Positions 17,645 to 26,526 of a stretch of 44,164 nucleotides of DNA are shown here, one piece after another. The notes under the pieces are model-generated. The model ran no database searches. It saw only the letters and a list, made by a program, of their open reading frames with translations, and was not told the origin of the DNA. The stretch's first letter is position 1. Each line of letters opens with the position of its first letter. The translations under genes and the position numbers were made by a program. Source of the DNA: a virus; IMG/VR virus record IMGVR_UViG_3300037071_001952, positions 1 to 44,164 of that record; one strand, written 5' to 3'.

Positions 17645-17992
17645 ATGATGCCGACCAACTTGACCGCTGCTACGAGTAAGTCTGAGGTGGACACGAATCT
17701 CCAGATGCTGTCGCGCATGATCGTGGAGGTGCGCGAGCAGATCGAACTGCTGCACGCCTGGCGTGCGCCACATGAGCCGCAGTACCTGCTCGACCTGGGC
17801 TACACGACGGAGCAGGAGAGCGAACTGAGCGCCTTTCTCAACGTGAGCAAGATGTGGTCGGACCTCATCGGCGCGGGCGGCACCATCAGCACGGCCAACG
17901 GTCAGATGTTCGAAGACCTGTTGCTCGCCGTCTACGGGTTGGGTGGGCAGGCAGGCATCGTGACGGCACCACCACCAGAACCACCGGTCTAG
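17645..17992 (+). CDS. Small helical protein between fibre and tail hub
   Basis: 115 residues, ATG 17645 after AGGAGAC (a second ATG at 17648 is equally possible). Mainly helical: EVREQIELLHAW, then LLDLGYTTEQESELSAFLNV and a Gly-containing C-terminal helix with a Pro-rich tail (PPPEPPV). Its place inside the tail block suggests a tail accessory protein or chaperone. No recognised domain. Confidence 0.65.
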   Translation: MMPTNLTAATSKSEVDTNLQMLSRMIVEVREQIELLHAWRAPHEPQYLLDLGYTTEQESELSAFLNVSKMWSDLIGAGGTISTANGQMFEDLLLAVYGLGGQAGIVTAPPPEPPV

Positions 17993-18002
17993 GAGCGCAC
18001 CT

Positions 18003-20378
18003 GTGCTACGCCAGCGGTTCATCAAGCCACGCGACGAGGTCACGGCGCTCACCGTCGAGACGGCACGCACCGGGCTGGTGCGGCTGCGCTCCTACGGCGA
18101 CCGTGCGTTGGAGATCGTCAAACCGAGTGAGATCGTGCTGGCCGCACCCGACGGCGCTGGTGGGTACACGCTGGTCTGCCGCTTCCGTCTGGCCGAGGGC
18201 ACCAGTGTGACGCCTGTCTTCCAGGGTTTGCAACCGCCCACCATCTCCATCGGTGAGCAGGGTCGCGATACGCAGCCGTTCGCCAGCAGCATCATCTACG
18301 ACGACCTTGAGGGCGGGCTGGGCGTGCTGCACCAGAGCCAGCGCACGGGCAACAACCGCTTCTGGTGGAGCACGCTCGACACACGGCGTCGCGAGCAGAC
18401 GACGCTGCTCAGACGCAAGCGTGACACGGGCAAGCCACCCGGCGTGGTGGCCGAGATCCCGGCAGCGGGCGGCGTCTACGCCAACCGGGTGTGGGTGGCC
18501 TGGGGCCAGCGCGTGCGGCAGTGGACCGAAGCCAACGGTGGCACGGTCGCCATCGCCAGTTCCACCAACCCCGGTCCCACCGCCCCCATCGCCGTCACGA
18601 CGGCGGTAACCCACGGCTACGTCACGGGCTGGACGGTGACCATCGCCGGGCACCTCGTCAACACCGCCGCCAACGGCACGTGGACGATCACCGTCACCAG
18701 TCCGACGACGTTCACCCTCAACGGGTCGACGGGCAACGGCGTGGGCGTGGCGACGGGGTCGGTGGTGAGCGTCAACGGCGGCTGGACCAACGGGTCGGCG
18801 TCGACCGACCGCGTGCTGACCGGCAGCAGCGTGCCGCTGACCAACCCGGTGGAGTGGGAGGGTGGCTGGTTCTGGCCGCTCGGCACCAACGGCATCGACT
18901 ACTTCAACGGCACGGCCTGGTTCACCATCGCCAAACCCTGCGTGGGCCTGACGGCCTACGCCGGGAGCCTGTGGGGTGTCGACAGTGTGGGTCAGGTGTT
19001 CTCGACGAACATCGGCGCGAGCGCGGCCGTCGTGAAGATCGTGGGTGGCTCCCTGCTCGCCGCTGACTTCGCTGACCGGGTCAGGGTAAGTTCGCAAGCG
19101 CAGAGCATGATGACCTTCATGACGGCCGATGCCGCCGCTGACGTCGTGCCCTACGTCGTGGGCTACAACACGTTGTACCAGGTCGACCCCGCCACCTACA
19201 TCGCCCAACCGGCCGGTCCACCCATGCCACCCCACCGCTACCCCATTCGCACCACCGTGCTGGGCAGCGACAACGCCGTCTACATCGGCCAGGGGCTGGG
19301 TGTCACCCAGTGGTCGGGCGATCTCGCCACGCCGGTCGGGCTCGACCTGGACGACGGCGTGCCCAGCGAGCAGCGTGGCGGCATTATCCGTCTGGCGAAC
19401 GGTGGCCTCACCCTGTTCGCGCTCGTCGACGGCACGCGGGCTGAGACGATGGCGGCGATGACGATGCAGGGGTCGGACCCGTCGATGGCGGGCGTGCTGG
19501 GCACGACGTCGGGTGTCAGCACGTTGTACGGGCGCGAACCCACCGGCTGGCACATCCGTGCCACCTCCGACACGTTGCAGGACAGCGGCGCGAGCATGCT
19601 GTTTGTCGCCGCCGCCGAAGGCACGTACCGCACGTGGTTCAGTTGGGGCGGGCTGTGCTACGCCATCAACCTGGAGCAAGGGTTCCTCAACCCCATCGAC
19701 GACCCGATCACCGAGTACGAACCCACCGGTCAGATCTTCTATTCCATCACCGACATGTCGTTCAAAGAGGCGGCGAAGATCGGGCTGATGGCAGAACTCA
19801 GGGTCAGTGGTGTGGGCGGTGACCTGGGCGTGCGACCCTGGATCCAGTATGACGTCGACGGCGCGTGGCACGTGCTACAGAACCCCGACGGCAGTCACGG
19901 TATCACCACGCCTGGGCGGCACCAGTACCTGCTGACACAGCAACCGGGTCGCCTGCTGCCCGCCATCAAGGAAAGCCCTGCCGCAGGCTACAAGACCGAC
20001 TACATGCAGCTACGCCTCGACCTGTGGCGCGGCACGAGCGTACCGACACGCACGCCGGTCGTCGTCTTCGCCGGTCTGCACGCCATCAAGACGATGCGCC
20101 AGGTAACAGGGTACAGGATGACGCTGGACCTGACCCGCTTCTACAACGGCATGACCGCCTGGAGCCAGCGCGTGCGCCTGTTGCAACTGCTCCACACGGG
20201 CCAGGGCCAGTTGTTGCACTTCGCCCACCTGTCGGACAGCGACGGGCCAGCCGGGTCACCCGAGGTGCGGGCCGTGCGGTTGATGTCCTTCTCTGGCCTG
20301 ACGATGGGCGGCATGATGCACGACTACAGTGGCAGGATCCAGTTGATGGTGTCCGAGGTCTTGGTGCCGGATGCCTAA
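18003..20378 (+). CDS. Large tail hub/nozzle-like beta protein with FCCH-like insert
   Basis: 791 residues, GTG start, GGAG seven bases upstream. Mostly beta with recurring aromatic/Gly blades (residues about 100-620) that look like a propeller as found in podoviral tail nozzle proteins. Residues about 195-260 carry NTAANGTWTITVTSPTTFTL followed by NGSTGNG, a segment found widely in phage proteins and resembling the FCCH domain of ubiquitin-activating E1. The C-terminus (FAGLHAIKTMRQ onward) is conserved-looking. Probably a structural tail component. The last 8 bp overlap the next gene. Confidence 0.75.
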   Translation: MLRQRFIKPRDEVTALTVETARTGLVRLRSYGDRALEIVKPSEIVLAAPDGAGGYTLVCRFRLAEGTSVTPVFQGLQPPTISIGEQGRDTQPFASSIIYDDLEGGLGVLHQSQRTGNNRFWWSTLDTRRREQTTLLRRKRDTGKPPGVVAEIPAAGGVYANRVWVAWGQRVRQWTEANGGTVAIASSTNPGPTAPIAVTTAVTHGYVTGWTVTIAGHLVNTAANGTWTITVTSPTTFTLNGSTGNGVGVATGSVVSVNGGWTNGSASTDRVLTGSSVPLTNPVEWEGGWFWPLGTNGIDYFNGTAWFTIAKPCVGLTAYAGSLWGVDSVGQVFSTNIGASAAVVKIVGGSLLAADFADRVRVSSQAQSMMTFMTADAAADVVPYVVGYNTLYQVDPATYIAQPAGPPMPPHRYPIRTTVLGSDNAVYIGQGLGVTQWSGDLATPVGLDLDDGVPSEQRGGIIRLANGGLTLFALVDGTRAETMAAMTMQGSDPSMAGVLGTTSGVSTLYGREPTGWHIRATSDTLQDSGASMLFVAAAEGTYRTWFSWGGLCYAINLEQGFLNPIDDPITEYEPTGQIFYSITDMSFKEAAKIGLMAELRVSGVGGDLGVRPWIQYDVDGAWHVLQNPDGSHGITTPGRHQYLLTQQPGRLLPAIKESPAAGYKTDYMQLRLDLWRGTSVPTRTPVVVFAGLHAIKTMRQVTGYRMTLDLTRFYNGMTAWSQRVRLLQLLHTGQGQLLHFAHLSDSDGPAGSPEVRAVRLMSFSGLTMGGMMHDYSGRIQLMVSEVLVPDA

Positions 20379-20931
20379 GCGTTACGGTGCGGTGGCGCGT
20401 GGTGGTCGACCGCGTGCGCCACGCAAGATGGCGGCACCGCAGGCGCTGCGCCTGGCGAACCTGCCACGCGGGCCAAAGGGGCCACCCGTCGGGCCACTCG
20501 CGCAACTGACACGCGGGCATGCGCCGTGGGCGACGGCCGAGGGTGTGCCCGAGGTCAGCCGTGGCTTCCCGCCACCACCGGTTGGGTGGTCGGACGGTGA
20601 GGCCGAGTGGTCGGTGTATTGGAGTCATCAGCCCCTCGGGCGTGGGCCTGTGGGTCAGCAGTGGGGGTATCGCGTTCCCTTCGGCGGGAGCTTCGGTATC
20701 GCCGGGTTCATCCCCGACTTCCTTGAGTTTGACCTATCAATTGCAATCGACGTCATGGGTCGTGTCGAGCAAAGCGAAGCAGACCCTCGTGCCATCATTC
20801 GCCTTCGCGAGGCGGTACTCGGACACCTCGGAGCTATCTATGTGGTAATCGATGAAGAGGTGGCGCTGACCGATCCCATCGCCGCGCTTAGGCGTGCGCT
20901 TCTCGGCTTGCCGTCCAGCGTCTATCAGTAG
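20371..20931 (+). CDS. Possible PD-(D/E)XK-like nuclease-fold protein in the tail block
   Basis: 186 residues, ATG overlapping the hub gene stop by 8 bp. A basic Pro/Arg-rich N-terminus (1-60) precedes a compact domain: EAEWSVYW helix, then GFIPDFLEFDLSIAIDVMG, an Arg-containing helix and AIYVVIDEE. The helix-Glu, PD, and beta-strand acid order resembles the restriction-endonuclease-like core, but the usual E/Q-x-K lysine is not clear. From about 20710 to the stop, codons are noticeably more AT-rich than upstream. Nuclease function is tentative. It may instead be a structural relic. Confidence 0.55.
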   Translation: MPKRYGAVARGGRPRAPRKMAAPQALRLANLPRGPKGPPVGPLAQLTRGHAPWATAEGVPEVSRGFPPPPVGWSDGEAEWSVYWSHQPLGRGPVGQQWGYRVPFGGSFGIAGFIPDFLEFDLSIAIDVMGRVEQSEADPRAIIRLREAVLGHLGAIYVVIDEEVALTDPIAALRRALLGLPSSVYQ

Positions 20932-20941
20932 GAGCGAACCC

Positions 20942-22339
20942 ATGCGTCGTGCAGGCTATGTCCTCTCACCCACCGGCACCCCCATGTCCCTCCAGCCCGT
21001 CAGCGTCAAGAACAACGCCACCGACGTGGTCGTCGCCACCAGTTCGACCAACAGCGCGGGCCGCTGGGACCACGATCTGGCCGACGAGACGGTGGCCTAC
21101 AAGGTGGAGATCGGTGGCGCTGGCGGCGCGACGCAGCGCGTGGTGCAAGCACCGGCCAGCATCGAATTGGAGTGGTTGTTCGTGCGCTACGGGGCCAAGG
21201 CGCACACGGGTGCGGCCCTCGACTTCGCCAGCGCGGCCAGCGTGACGCTGCCCAGCAACACCACCATCGGCGGGCAGAGTGTCAATCAGGCGGCGCTTGA
21301 TACGCGCTACGTCAACATCGCGGGTGACACGATGACGGGGGCGCTTACGGTGGCGGCTCAGGGCAGTCGGTTTGGCACGGCGGGCGGGCCGTCGGCCACC
21401 ACGCCGGTCGCCTCGACCGACGCCAACCTCCTGCTCTACAACTTTGGCAGCGGGAACTGGGCGGGCCTCGGCGCGGACGGTAGCGGCAATGTCTGGTTGC
21501 GTGCAGGCTTAACCGGCAGTCCCGTTCCGTACTTCGTCGTCACCTCCTCCGGTCAACTCATCGTCCCGGTCGGAACGGCCGCACTGCCCAGTCTCACCTT
21601 CCAGGGCGATACCAACACCGGCATCTACCGGTCGGCCGAGGGGGCCGTGACCGTGGCGAGTAACGGCGTCGTCGCCTTCACCGTCCAACCCAGCAGTGTG
21701 GCTGTGACCCAGGCGCTGGTGGTGGGTGGCCTGGCCTCGCTCAACGGCGGGGTGGCCGTGACCGGGGCCAGCACCCTCAACGGCGTGGTGTCAGCCAACT
21801 CGCTCAACGTCGCCACGAATGCCGCCGTCAGCGGGCTGCTCACGGTCAGCAACCTGACCGTCAACGGGGCCACCACGTTGACAGGCACGACCACGGCGGG
21901 GGCCATCACGGCGGGGGCTATCACGGCCAGCGGGGTGCTGGATCTCCCGACCGGGTCGGCCGGGACGCCTGCTATCCGCTTCGGCGGCAACCTCTACACC
22001 GGCATCTACTCCGAATACACCGGGGGCGATGTCTCGATCTCGGTCCTGAACGACCCGACCCTCCGCGCCTACGCGGATCGGCTCGACGTGTGGGGCTACC
22101 TGACGGTACGCACGACCGAGACGATCTACCCCGCCTTCGCGGTGCGGGGTGGGGGGGATGTCATGCTGCTCGGCGTTGACGAGAACGGCACGCTGCTTGT
22201 CAGTGCGAGCAAGGTCCTCGGGTCGAGCGGTTCGACCTTCCAGAACCTGTGGGGCGCGGCCCCCATCGCTGACCGACGACGCATCAGGGTCAACGACGAG
22301 AGTGGGTCGATCATGGGCTACATCCCGCTCTACAACTAA
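20942..22339 (+). CDS. Tail fibre / receptor-binding protein 2
   Basis: 465 residues from ATG 20942 (GGAGCG upstream). The N-terminal approximately 60 residues form a small beta domain (SSTNSAGRWDHDLADETVAY) like the start of fibre 1. Then come GDTMTGALTV, GDTNTGIYRS and Thr/Ala/Val-rich repeats (VNGATTLTGTTTAGAITAG) typical of fibres. The chain ends RRRIRVNDESG and GYIPLYN. It probably shares an attachment and trimer-ending scheme with fibre 1 but carries a different shaft. It is the last rightward gene and overlaps a small leftward frame by 4 bp. Confidence 0.85.
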   Translation: MRRAGYVLSPTGTPMSLQPVSVKNNATDVVVATSSTNSAGRWDHDLADETVAYKVEIGGAGGATQRVVQAPASIELEWLFVRYGAKAHTGAALDFASAASVTLPSNTTIGGQSVNQAALDTRYVNIAGDTMTGALTVAAQGSRFGTAGGPSATTPVASTDANLLLYNFGSGNWAGLGADGSGNVWLRAGLTGSPVPYFVVTSSGQLIVPVGTAALPSLTFQGDTNTGIYRSAEGAVTVASNGVVAFTVQPSSVAVTQALVVGGLASLNGGVAVTGASTLNGVVSANSLNVATNAAVSGLLTVSNLTVNGATTLTGTTTAGAITAGAITASGVLDLPTGSAGTPAIRFGGNLYTGIYSEYTGGDVSISVLNDPTLRAYADRLDVWGYLTVRTTETIYPAFAVRGGGDVMLLGVDENGTLLVSASKVLGSSGSTFQNLWGAAPIADRRRIRVNDESGSIMGYIPLYN

Positions 22340-22440
22340 TCGGGGATTGCCACGAACTCACGGGTCCACAGCCAGTCCACGCAGGCGTTGACCGGGCCAC
22401 GGCTGACCCAGAGCGAGCACCACTCAAACAACGTTCGCAT
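22336..22440 (-). CDS. Possible 34-residue peptide at the convergence point
   Basis: ATG 22440 follows AGGAGGGAC. The frame gives 34 residues rich in Trp (4) and Cys (2) and ends four bases inside the fibre 2 stop region. It overlaps the end of the upstream gene by 17 bp. The good ribosome site and lack of other content in the gap support it. Its short length keeps it uncertain. Confidence 0.4.
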   Translation of the reverse strand: MRTLFEWCSLWVSRGPVNACVDWLWTREFVAIPD

Positions 22441-22813
22441 GTCCCTCCTCCAGCAACACGGCCAGGGTGCTGACCGGACACGACGGGCTATGCCGTCCGT
22501 CTGGCGACATGCAGATGCGGCAGATCAGCGACCCGGCGAGGTAGACGTTGGTGCTCGGTGACCACACGGCATCCACCACCGCCCGGGCCGCCGCCTCCAG
22601 TGCCGCGATGCGGGCCTCAGTCACGCGCAACCGCTCCCACCATCCACGGCTCGCCTTCAGTTCCGCTTCCAGCGCCGCGATGCGCTCGGCCTGCACGGAG
22701 CTGTGACCCATGAGCCGGCCGATGTCGAACACCGCCATCGTTGGCTCGAAGCCGGTCCAGTCCTCACGGTGATAGCGTTCTCCGATCTCAATCAGGTCGT
22801 CACGGGTCAGCAT
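22424..22813 (-). CDS. Coiled-coil/zinc-knuckle protein, paralogue of the gene at 36058
   Basis: 129 residues, ATG 22813 with a GGGAGGGGGG site, 9 bp after the DUF1064-like gene. Residues about 45-85 are coiled-coil (ERIAALEAELKAS, then RIAALEAAARAVVDAVW). The C-terminus has C-x2-C, then H-x3-C within HSPSCPVSTLAVLLEEG. The same arrangement (RVAALEEAARALVG, CDWC, H..ECPVGKLAVLLEPG) is found in the late gene at 36058-36330, so one is probably a duplicate of the other. A metal-binding regulator or adaptor is possible. Function unknown. Confidence 0.75.
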   Translation of the reverse strand: MLTRDDLIEIGERYHREDWTGFEPTMAVFDIGRLMGHSSVQAERIAALEAELKASRGWWERLRVTEARIAALEAAARAVVDAVWSPSTNVYLAGSLICRICMSPDGRHSPSCPVSTLAVLLEEGHANVV

Positions 22814-22822
22814 CCCCCCTCC

Positions 22823-23182
22823 CTAGGTGTCGAACACTTCACGCACGGTGATGCCGAACACGGCCCGCATCAGTTTGGATTTGATACGGAAGACATCGGT
22901 CACACGACCTTTAACGTCCTCCGTCACACGCTGACCACGGTCCTCGTACTGGAAGTCGCCAATGTAGGTGCAAATCGGGTGGCCGTTGACCACGATCTGG
23001 TAGCGCGGGTGCACCACCAGATCGCTGATGGCACCCGCCCGTTCCAACAGCACGAGTTGCTGCCAGCGGCGGTGTTCGGCCCGAGAATCGAATCGGAACC
23101 CCCCGTCCTCCACCGGGATGTTCTTCCAGGTGGAGGGGCGGCGTGGTGGTCCTGTCGGGTCGTAGTCCAGGTGGATGGGCAT
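22823..23182 (-). CDS. DUF1064-family nuclease-like protein
   Basis: 119 residues, ATG 23182. The family pattern is present: FRFDSRAEHRRW (E36), then a beta hairpin with YIGDFQYE (D76) and TEDVKG (E88/D89, K91), followed by FRIKSKLM. The Glu, Asp, E-x-K spacing is that of the restriction-endonuclease/Holliday-resolvase fold, and the family is common in phage replication regions. It probably cuts branched or damaged phage DNA during replication or before packaging. It follows the ParB-like gene by 15 bp. Confidence 0.8.
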   Translation of the reverse strand: MPIHLDYDPTGPPRRPSTWKNIPVEDGGFRFDSRAEHRRWQQLVLLERAGAISDLVVHPRYQIVVNGHPICTYIGDFQYEDRGQRVTEDVKGRVTDVFRIKSKLMRAVFGITVREVFDT

Positions 23183-23197
23183 CCTGCCCTCGCGATG

Positions 23198-24247
23198 CTA
23201 CTGTCGCGGCCGACGCATGACCTCGTCGGGCAGCGGGCCGTGCGGCTGCTTGCCCGTGAACGGCGTGCCCAGGATGCGGATGGGCGTACTCAGGTCGCGC
23301 ACCACGATGCGGCTGAGCGTGCGCCCCTCGTAGTAGGCGTTCCAGCCTGCCGCCACGTGCCTGGCGTAGTGGTGCCCCGCCATCTCGCGCACACGTGTCT
23401 CAAGGATCCAGTCGTGCACGGTCTTCTCTGGGCTGCCCTGCGTCAGCGCATTGTCGTGCGCCATCGCCGTAAAGAACTCCATCGCCTTGGCTGGCTGGAA
23501 ACGCAGCGCCACCATCGCCACGGCCGTGACGGGCGACGCCGTGATGTAGGCCACCAGGCGTGAGCGACTGCTGGTGACGCAGCTAATCCAGTCGCGTCCC
23601 TCTGCAATCCAGTCAATGATGAACTCGGCACGCTTCTCGGCGTCGACCAAGCCTGGGTTACGCACCTCAAACCCCGTCGACAGATAGCTCTCGGCCTCAC
23701 CGATCAGCCGCAGGTTGTAGTTGCTCAGGCCCAGCGCCTCGGCCAGCCCCATCGCACGGTAGACGTCAACCGGGGTGCGCGTCTTGCCACGGTCCAACCG
23801 CATGTACAGGTGGTGGAGGTCGGCGGGTCGCTGCATCAGGTGGTGCTCGACGAGGAAGGTCGTGGGCATGCCACTCTCGACCACGGCGTTGAGCCGGTTG
23901 CGCCCGTTGATGAGGTAGGTGCCCTGCGGCAGCAGCAGCCCACCCCCCGCGTCGTCACCCTCAGCGGGCGTGCCGTCGTAGGTGGCGAGCGTGATGGTCG
24001 ACACGCCCCATTCACTGCGCGTCATCATGTCGGCGTACAGACGCACGACGCTGGGATACTCGGGTCGCTGGCGCGGGTAATGATATTCATTCAGCCAGAA
24101 CGCCGCGCTCTCACGGTCGAGCAGCACGCACTCCAACCGCACCGTGTGGTGGGCGTCGAGCATGAGCGATGAGGTGTTCGGCAGGCTGTCGTGCGGGTAC
24201 GGCCACGGTGCCGTGAAGGCGCGGGTGACGGTCGTGGTGTTGGTCAT
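23198..24247 (-). CDS. ParB/DGQHR-like nuclease-fold protein
   Basis: 349 residues from ATG 24247. The earlier ATG 24256 is only one base from the GAGAGGA site, whereas 24247 gives the roughly 10-nt spacing used elsewhere in the phage. The core (about residues 45-135) resembles ParB/DGQHR-type domains: a Ser-Val-Val-rich helix, then TYLINGRNRLNAVVESGMP with the family-like N-G-R-x-R in place of D-G-x-H-R. A helical C-terminal part follows. Members bind or nick DNA or hydrolyse CTP. Which applies here is unknown. Part of the replication cluster. Confidence 0.65.
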   Translation of the reverse strand: MTNTTTVTRAFTAPWPYPHDSLPNTSSLMLDAHHTVRLECVLLDRESAAFWLNEYHYPRQRPEYPSVVRLYADMMTRSEWGVSTITLATYDGTPAEGDDAGGGLLLPQGTYLINGRNRLNAVVESGMPTTFLVEHHLMQRPADLHHLYMRLDRGKTRTPVDVYRAMGLAEALGLSNYNLRLIGEAESYLSTGFEVRNPGLVDAEKRAEFIIDWIAEGRDWISCVTSSRSRLVAYITASPVTAVAMVALRFQPAKAMEFFTAMAHDNALTQGSPEKTVHDWILETRVREMAGHHYARHVAAGWNAYYEGRTLSRIVVRDLSTPIRILGTPFTGKQPHGPLPDEVMRRPRQ

Positions 24248-24264
24248 CGGGGTCATGTCCTCTC

Positions 24265-24295
24265 AGTGTAAACAATGTACAGTGTGCTCCCACAA
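24265..24295 (-). promoter_or_regulatory. Candidate leftward promoter/operator before the ParB-like gene
   Basis: On the minus strand TTGTGG (24295-24290) lies 19 bp from TACACT (24270-24265), the same -10 as the promoter before the Xre gene. The region also has TGTA-N7-TACA symmetry and a repeated CAGTGT. The spacing is long, so support is weak. Confidence 0.3.
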
Positions 24296-24312
24296 TGGGA
24301 CCGGCGCGGGGT

Positions 24313-26526
24313 TCAATCATCGCCGCGCATGTCGGTGGCCCACGCCCGCCCATTGACGTCGGGCGTGGTGAACATCTCATCCTGGGCGGGCTGCGGTTGG
24401 CGCTGTTCCATCGCGTCTGCGGTCGGGGCATAGCGGCGTTTCTCCCGGTGATGGCCCTGCGTCTCGACGAGGTGGGCCTCGATGAGCGTATTGACTTTGT
24501 TCACGGCCGTGCGTTCGGCCAGCCCGGTGGCGGCGGCGATCTGTTTAGCCGTCGGCCAGCCGCCAGGCAGCGTCGTGTGCAGGTCGATAACGGCCTCAAG
24601 GATGACGTCGGGGCTGACCGCCTTGCTCTCTGGTGATTCAAACACGGTGAACGCCACCTCCCCACCGTCGTCGTGGACGTCAGGCTTGAAGTCAAGCTTG
24701 AGCATCACCTCACGACGGCCGGTGCCTTCCTTGTGGTGCAGCACCAGGCGCACCGTCTGCTCAGCACTGGTCGGGTAGACCAGGATGCCACCCGCTGTCG
24801 CCGCCCACAGCACGCTGCTGCCACGCAACTCGTCACCCTCACGCGGCGTCTTGCCCACCAAGTTCTCTTTGCCGAAGTGGTGGACCACGTTGTAGCTGGT
24901 GCCGAACTCATCGCGCAGGAACAGCAACCGCTCCATCAGTTGCATCTGCTCGCCAGCATCGTTCTCATTCGTGTGATGCAGGTTGCGATACGGGTCAGCA
25001 AAGATGGCGGCGGGTTGGTAGGGGATGACCACCTCGTTGACCAGCTTGTTGACCTGCTCGTCGTCGTCCAAGCGCCAGTGCTCGTTGGTGATGATGAGCA
25101 GGTTGGGCTCGACGTTGGCGGGCAGCAGTCCCTTGCCGCGAATGATGGCACGCAGCCTGCGACGCACGTCGCGTCGACTGCCTTCCTCTTGCAGGTAGAC
25201 CACGACGCGGGGACGTTCAACGTGGAACGTCCCGCCCAGTGCCGCCACGCCCGCCGCCAGGCTGACCGCCATCTCCATCATGATGAAACTCTTGTACACA
25301 CGTGGCGGGCCTGCCAACCACGACACCACACCCGCACGCAGGAGCCCGTCAATGAGCATCGAGTCACCCTCGTCGGGTTCCTCCAGCAAGGCACGGGCGT
25401 GGATGACGAACGGGTGCGGACGCGGCTCACGCTTGGCGACGAGCAGGTCGTACACGTTGGTGCTGACGGGTGGCACGATGCTGAGCGTGAACTTCGGGCG
25501 GCGCGAGCGCAGCAAGCCGTCGAGCGTCAGCGCGTCGGCGGCGTTGACCAACGGCGACGTGCTATCGGTCAGCTTCGACCAGCCCGACACGGCCACGCCC
25601 TCGCTCGCTCGCTTGTAGGTGCTACGGACGCAGTTGCGAATGTCGCGACGATCACCACCCAGTTCGGTGACCAGCGGCAGCACGATGGCCCACACGTCGC
25701 TTTCCGGCACCTTGTACGAGGCCAGCCAGCCCGCCACGGCTAGCGTCAGGTCGTGGCGCTGGCCGTCGACCCAACTGGGGGCGAGGGCAGCACGCACGCG
25801 GTCGATGTCCTGTTGCGTTAGCGGGTCACCGTCGACGAACGGCAGCGCATCTTCCGGTCCCTGCGTCTTGACCGGGATACCGTGGGTGAGGTGGTCGGCC
25901 TCGACCAGGCTCTCCCACGGCGGGATCTCCCAGGCGTACTCGCCGCCATCGGGGTGGATACTGGGCGGGATGACGGTGTAATGCATGCCGTTCCGCAACT
26001 CCGCTTTGCTGCCGTCGGGCGCTGCAAACTTGGCGTAGGCAGCGACGACACCCGGTGGCGAGCGGAACCAGAGGTGGAACTTGCCGCTGCCCGTCTTGAC
26101 CCGTGTCCAGCGCACGGCGGCGGGATAGCGACGTGCGAAACTGGCGTAGCCCAGCGGCCCGTCAAAGTCGAGGATGTTCAACCACGGCGCGGTGGTGCCG
26201 GGGACGACGGCCAGACCGGTGTAGCCCTTGACGATGAACCAGTCGTACAGCTCGCCGTTGTCGGGTAACCGGTGCCCGTAGACGCCCCACTTGAACCCCT
26301 CGGGCGGCTCTTTGGTGCCCGCCGCAATCGGGATGACGGAGATGCCCATCTTGACCAGCCGCATGGCGGTGGCGAAGACGGGGTTGTCCTTGTCGGCGGC
26401 TGGCGGTCGGGGTGACACAGGCGTGACGAACTCCAACACCCCGGCACGCAACCGTACCGGGGTAGCCGTGGAACGATGGCCGATGTTAGCGTGGTTTGAT
26501 TGGTGCCCACGGGTCGTCGTAGTCAT
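24313..26526 (-). CDS. Replication protein: primase-polymerase fused to RepA-like helicase
   Basis: 737 residues from ATG 26526, overlapping the SSB-like gene end by 41 bp (a GTG or later start cannot be excluded). Residues about 45-220 are a PrimPol (bifunctional primase/polymerase) domain: NILDFDG gives the catalytic D-x-D, SGKFHLWF the nucleotide-binding His, and ELRNGMHYTVIPPSIHPDG the third motif. Residues about 380-600 are a RecA-like RepA/AAA_25 ATPase, Walker A GPPRVYKSF and Walker B-like AAIFADPYR. A winged-helix-like end follows (GWPTAKQIAAATGLAERTAV). It can prime and unwind. It is the only replicase candidate in the genome. Confidence 0.92.
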   Translation of the reverse strand: MTTTTRGHQSNHANIGHRSTATPVRLRAGVLEFVTPVSPRPPAADKDNPVFATAMRLVKMGISVIPIAAGTKEPPEGFKWGVYGHRLPDNGELYDWFIVKGYTGLAVVPGTTAPWLNILDFDGPLGYASFARRYPAAVRWTRVKTGSGKFHLWFRSPPGVVAAYAKFAAPDGSKAELRNGMHYTVIPPSIHPDGGEYAWEIPPWESLVEADHLTHGIPVKTQGPEDALPFVDGDPLTQQDIDRVRAALAPSWVDGQRHDLTLAVAGWLASYKVPESDVWAIVLPLVTELGGDRRDIRNCVRSTYKRASEGVAVSGWSKLTDSTSPLVNAADALTLDGLLRSRRPKFTLSIVPPVSTNVYDLLVAKREPRPHPFVIHARALLEEPDEGDSMLIDGLLRAGVVSWLAGPPRVYKSFIMMEMAVSLAAGVAALGGTFHVERPRVVVYLQEEGSRRDVRRRLRAIIRGKGLLPANVEPNLLIITNEHWRLDDDEQVNKLVNEVVIPYQPAAIFADPYRNLHHTNENDAGEQMQLMERLLFLRDEFGTSYNVVHHFGKENLVGKTPREGDELRGSSVLWAATAGGILVYPTSAEQTVRLVLHHKEGTGRREVMLKLDFKPDVHDDGGEVAFTVFESPESKAVSPDVILEAVIDLHTTLPGGWPTAKQIAAATGLAERTAVNKVNTLIEAHLVETQGHHREKRRYAPTADAMEQRQPQPAQDEMFTTPDVNGRAWATDMRGDD

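Noticed and set aside
18006-19871. 621-codon antisense frame in the tail hub gene
   Set aside because: Same codon-bias shadow; composition dominated by Arg, His, Gly, no domain.
24673-25743. 356-codon plus-strand frame inside the primase-helicase gene
   Set aside because: Shadow: His/Gln/Val-rich, no ribosome site, opposite a gene with PrimPol and Walker motifs.
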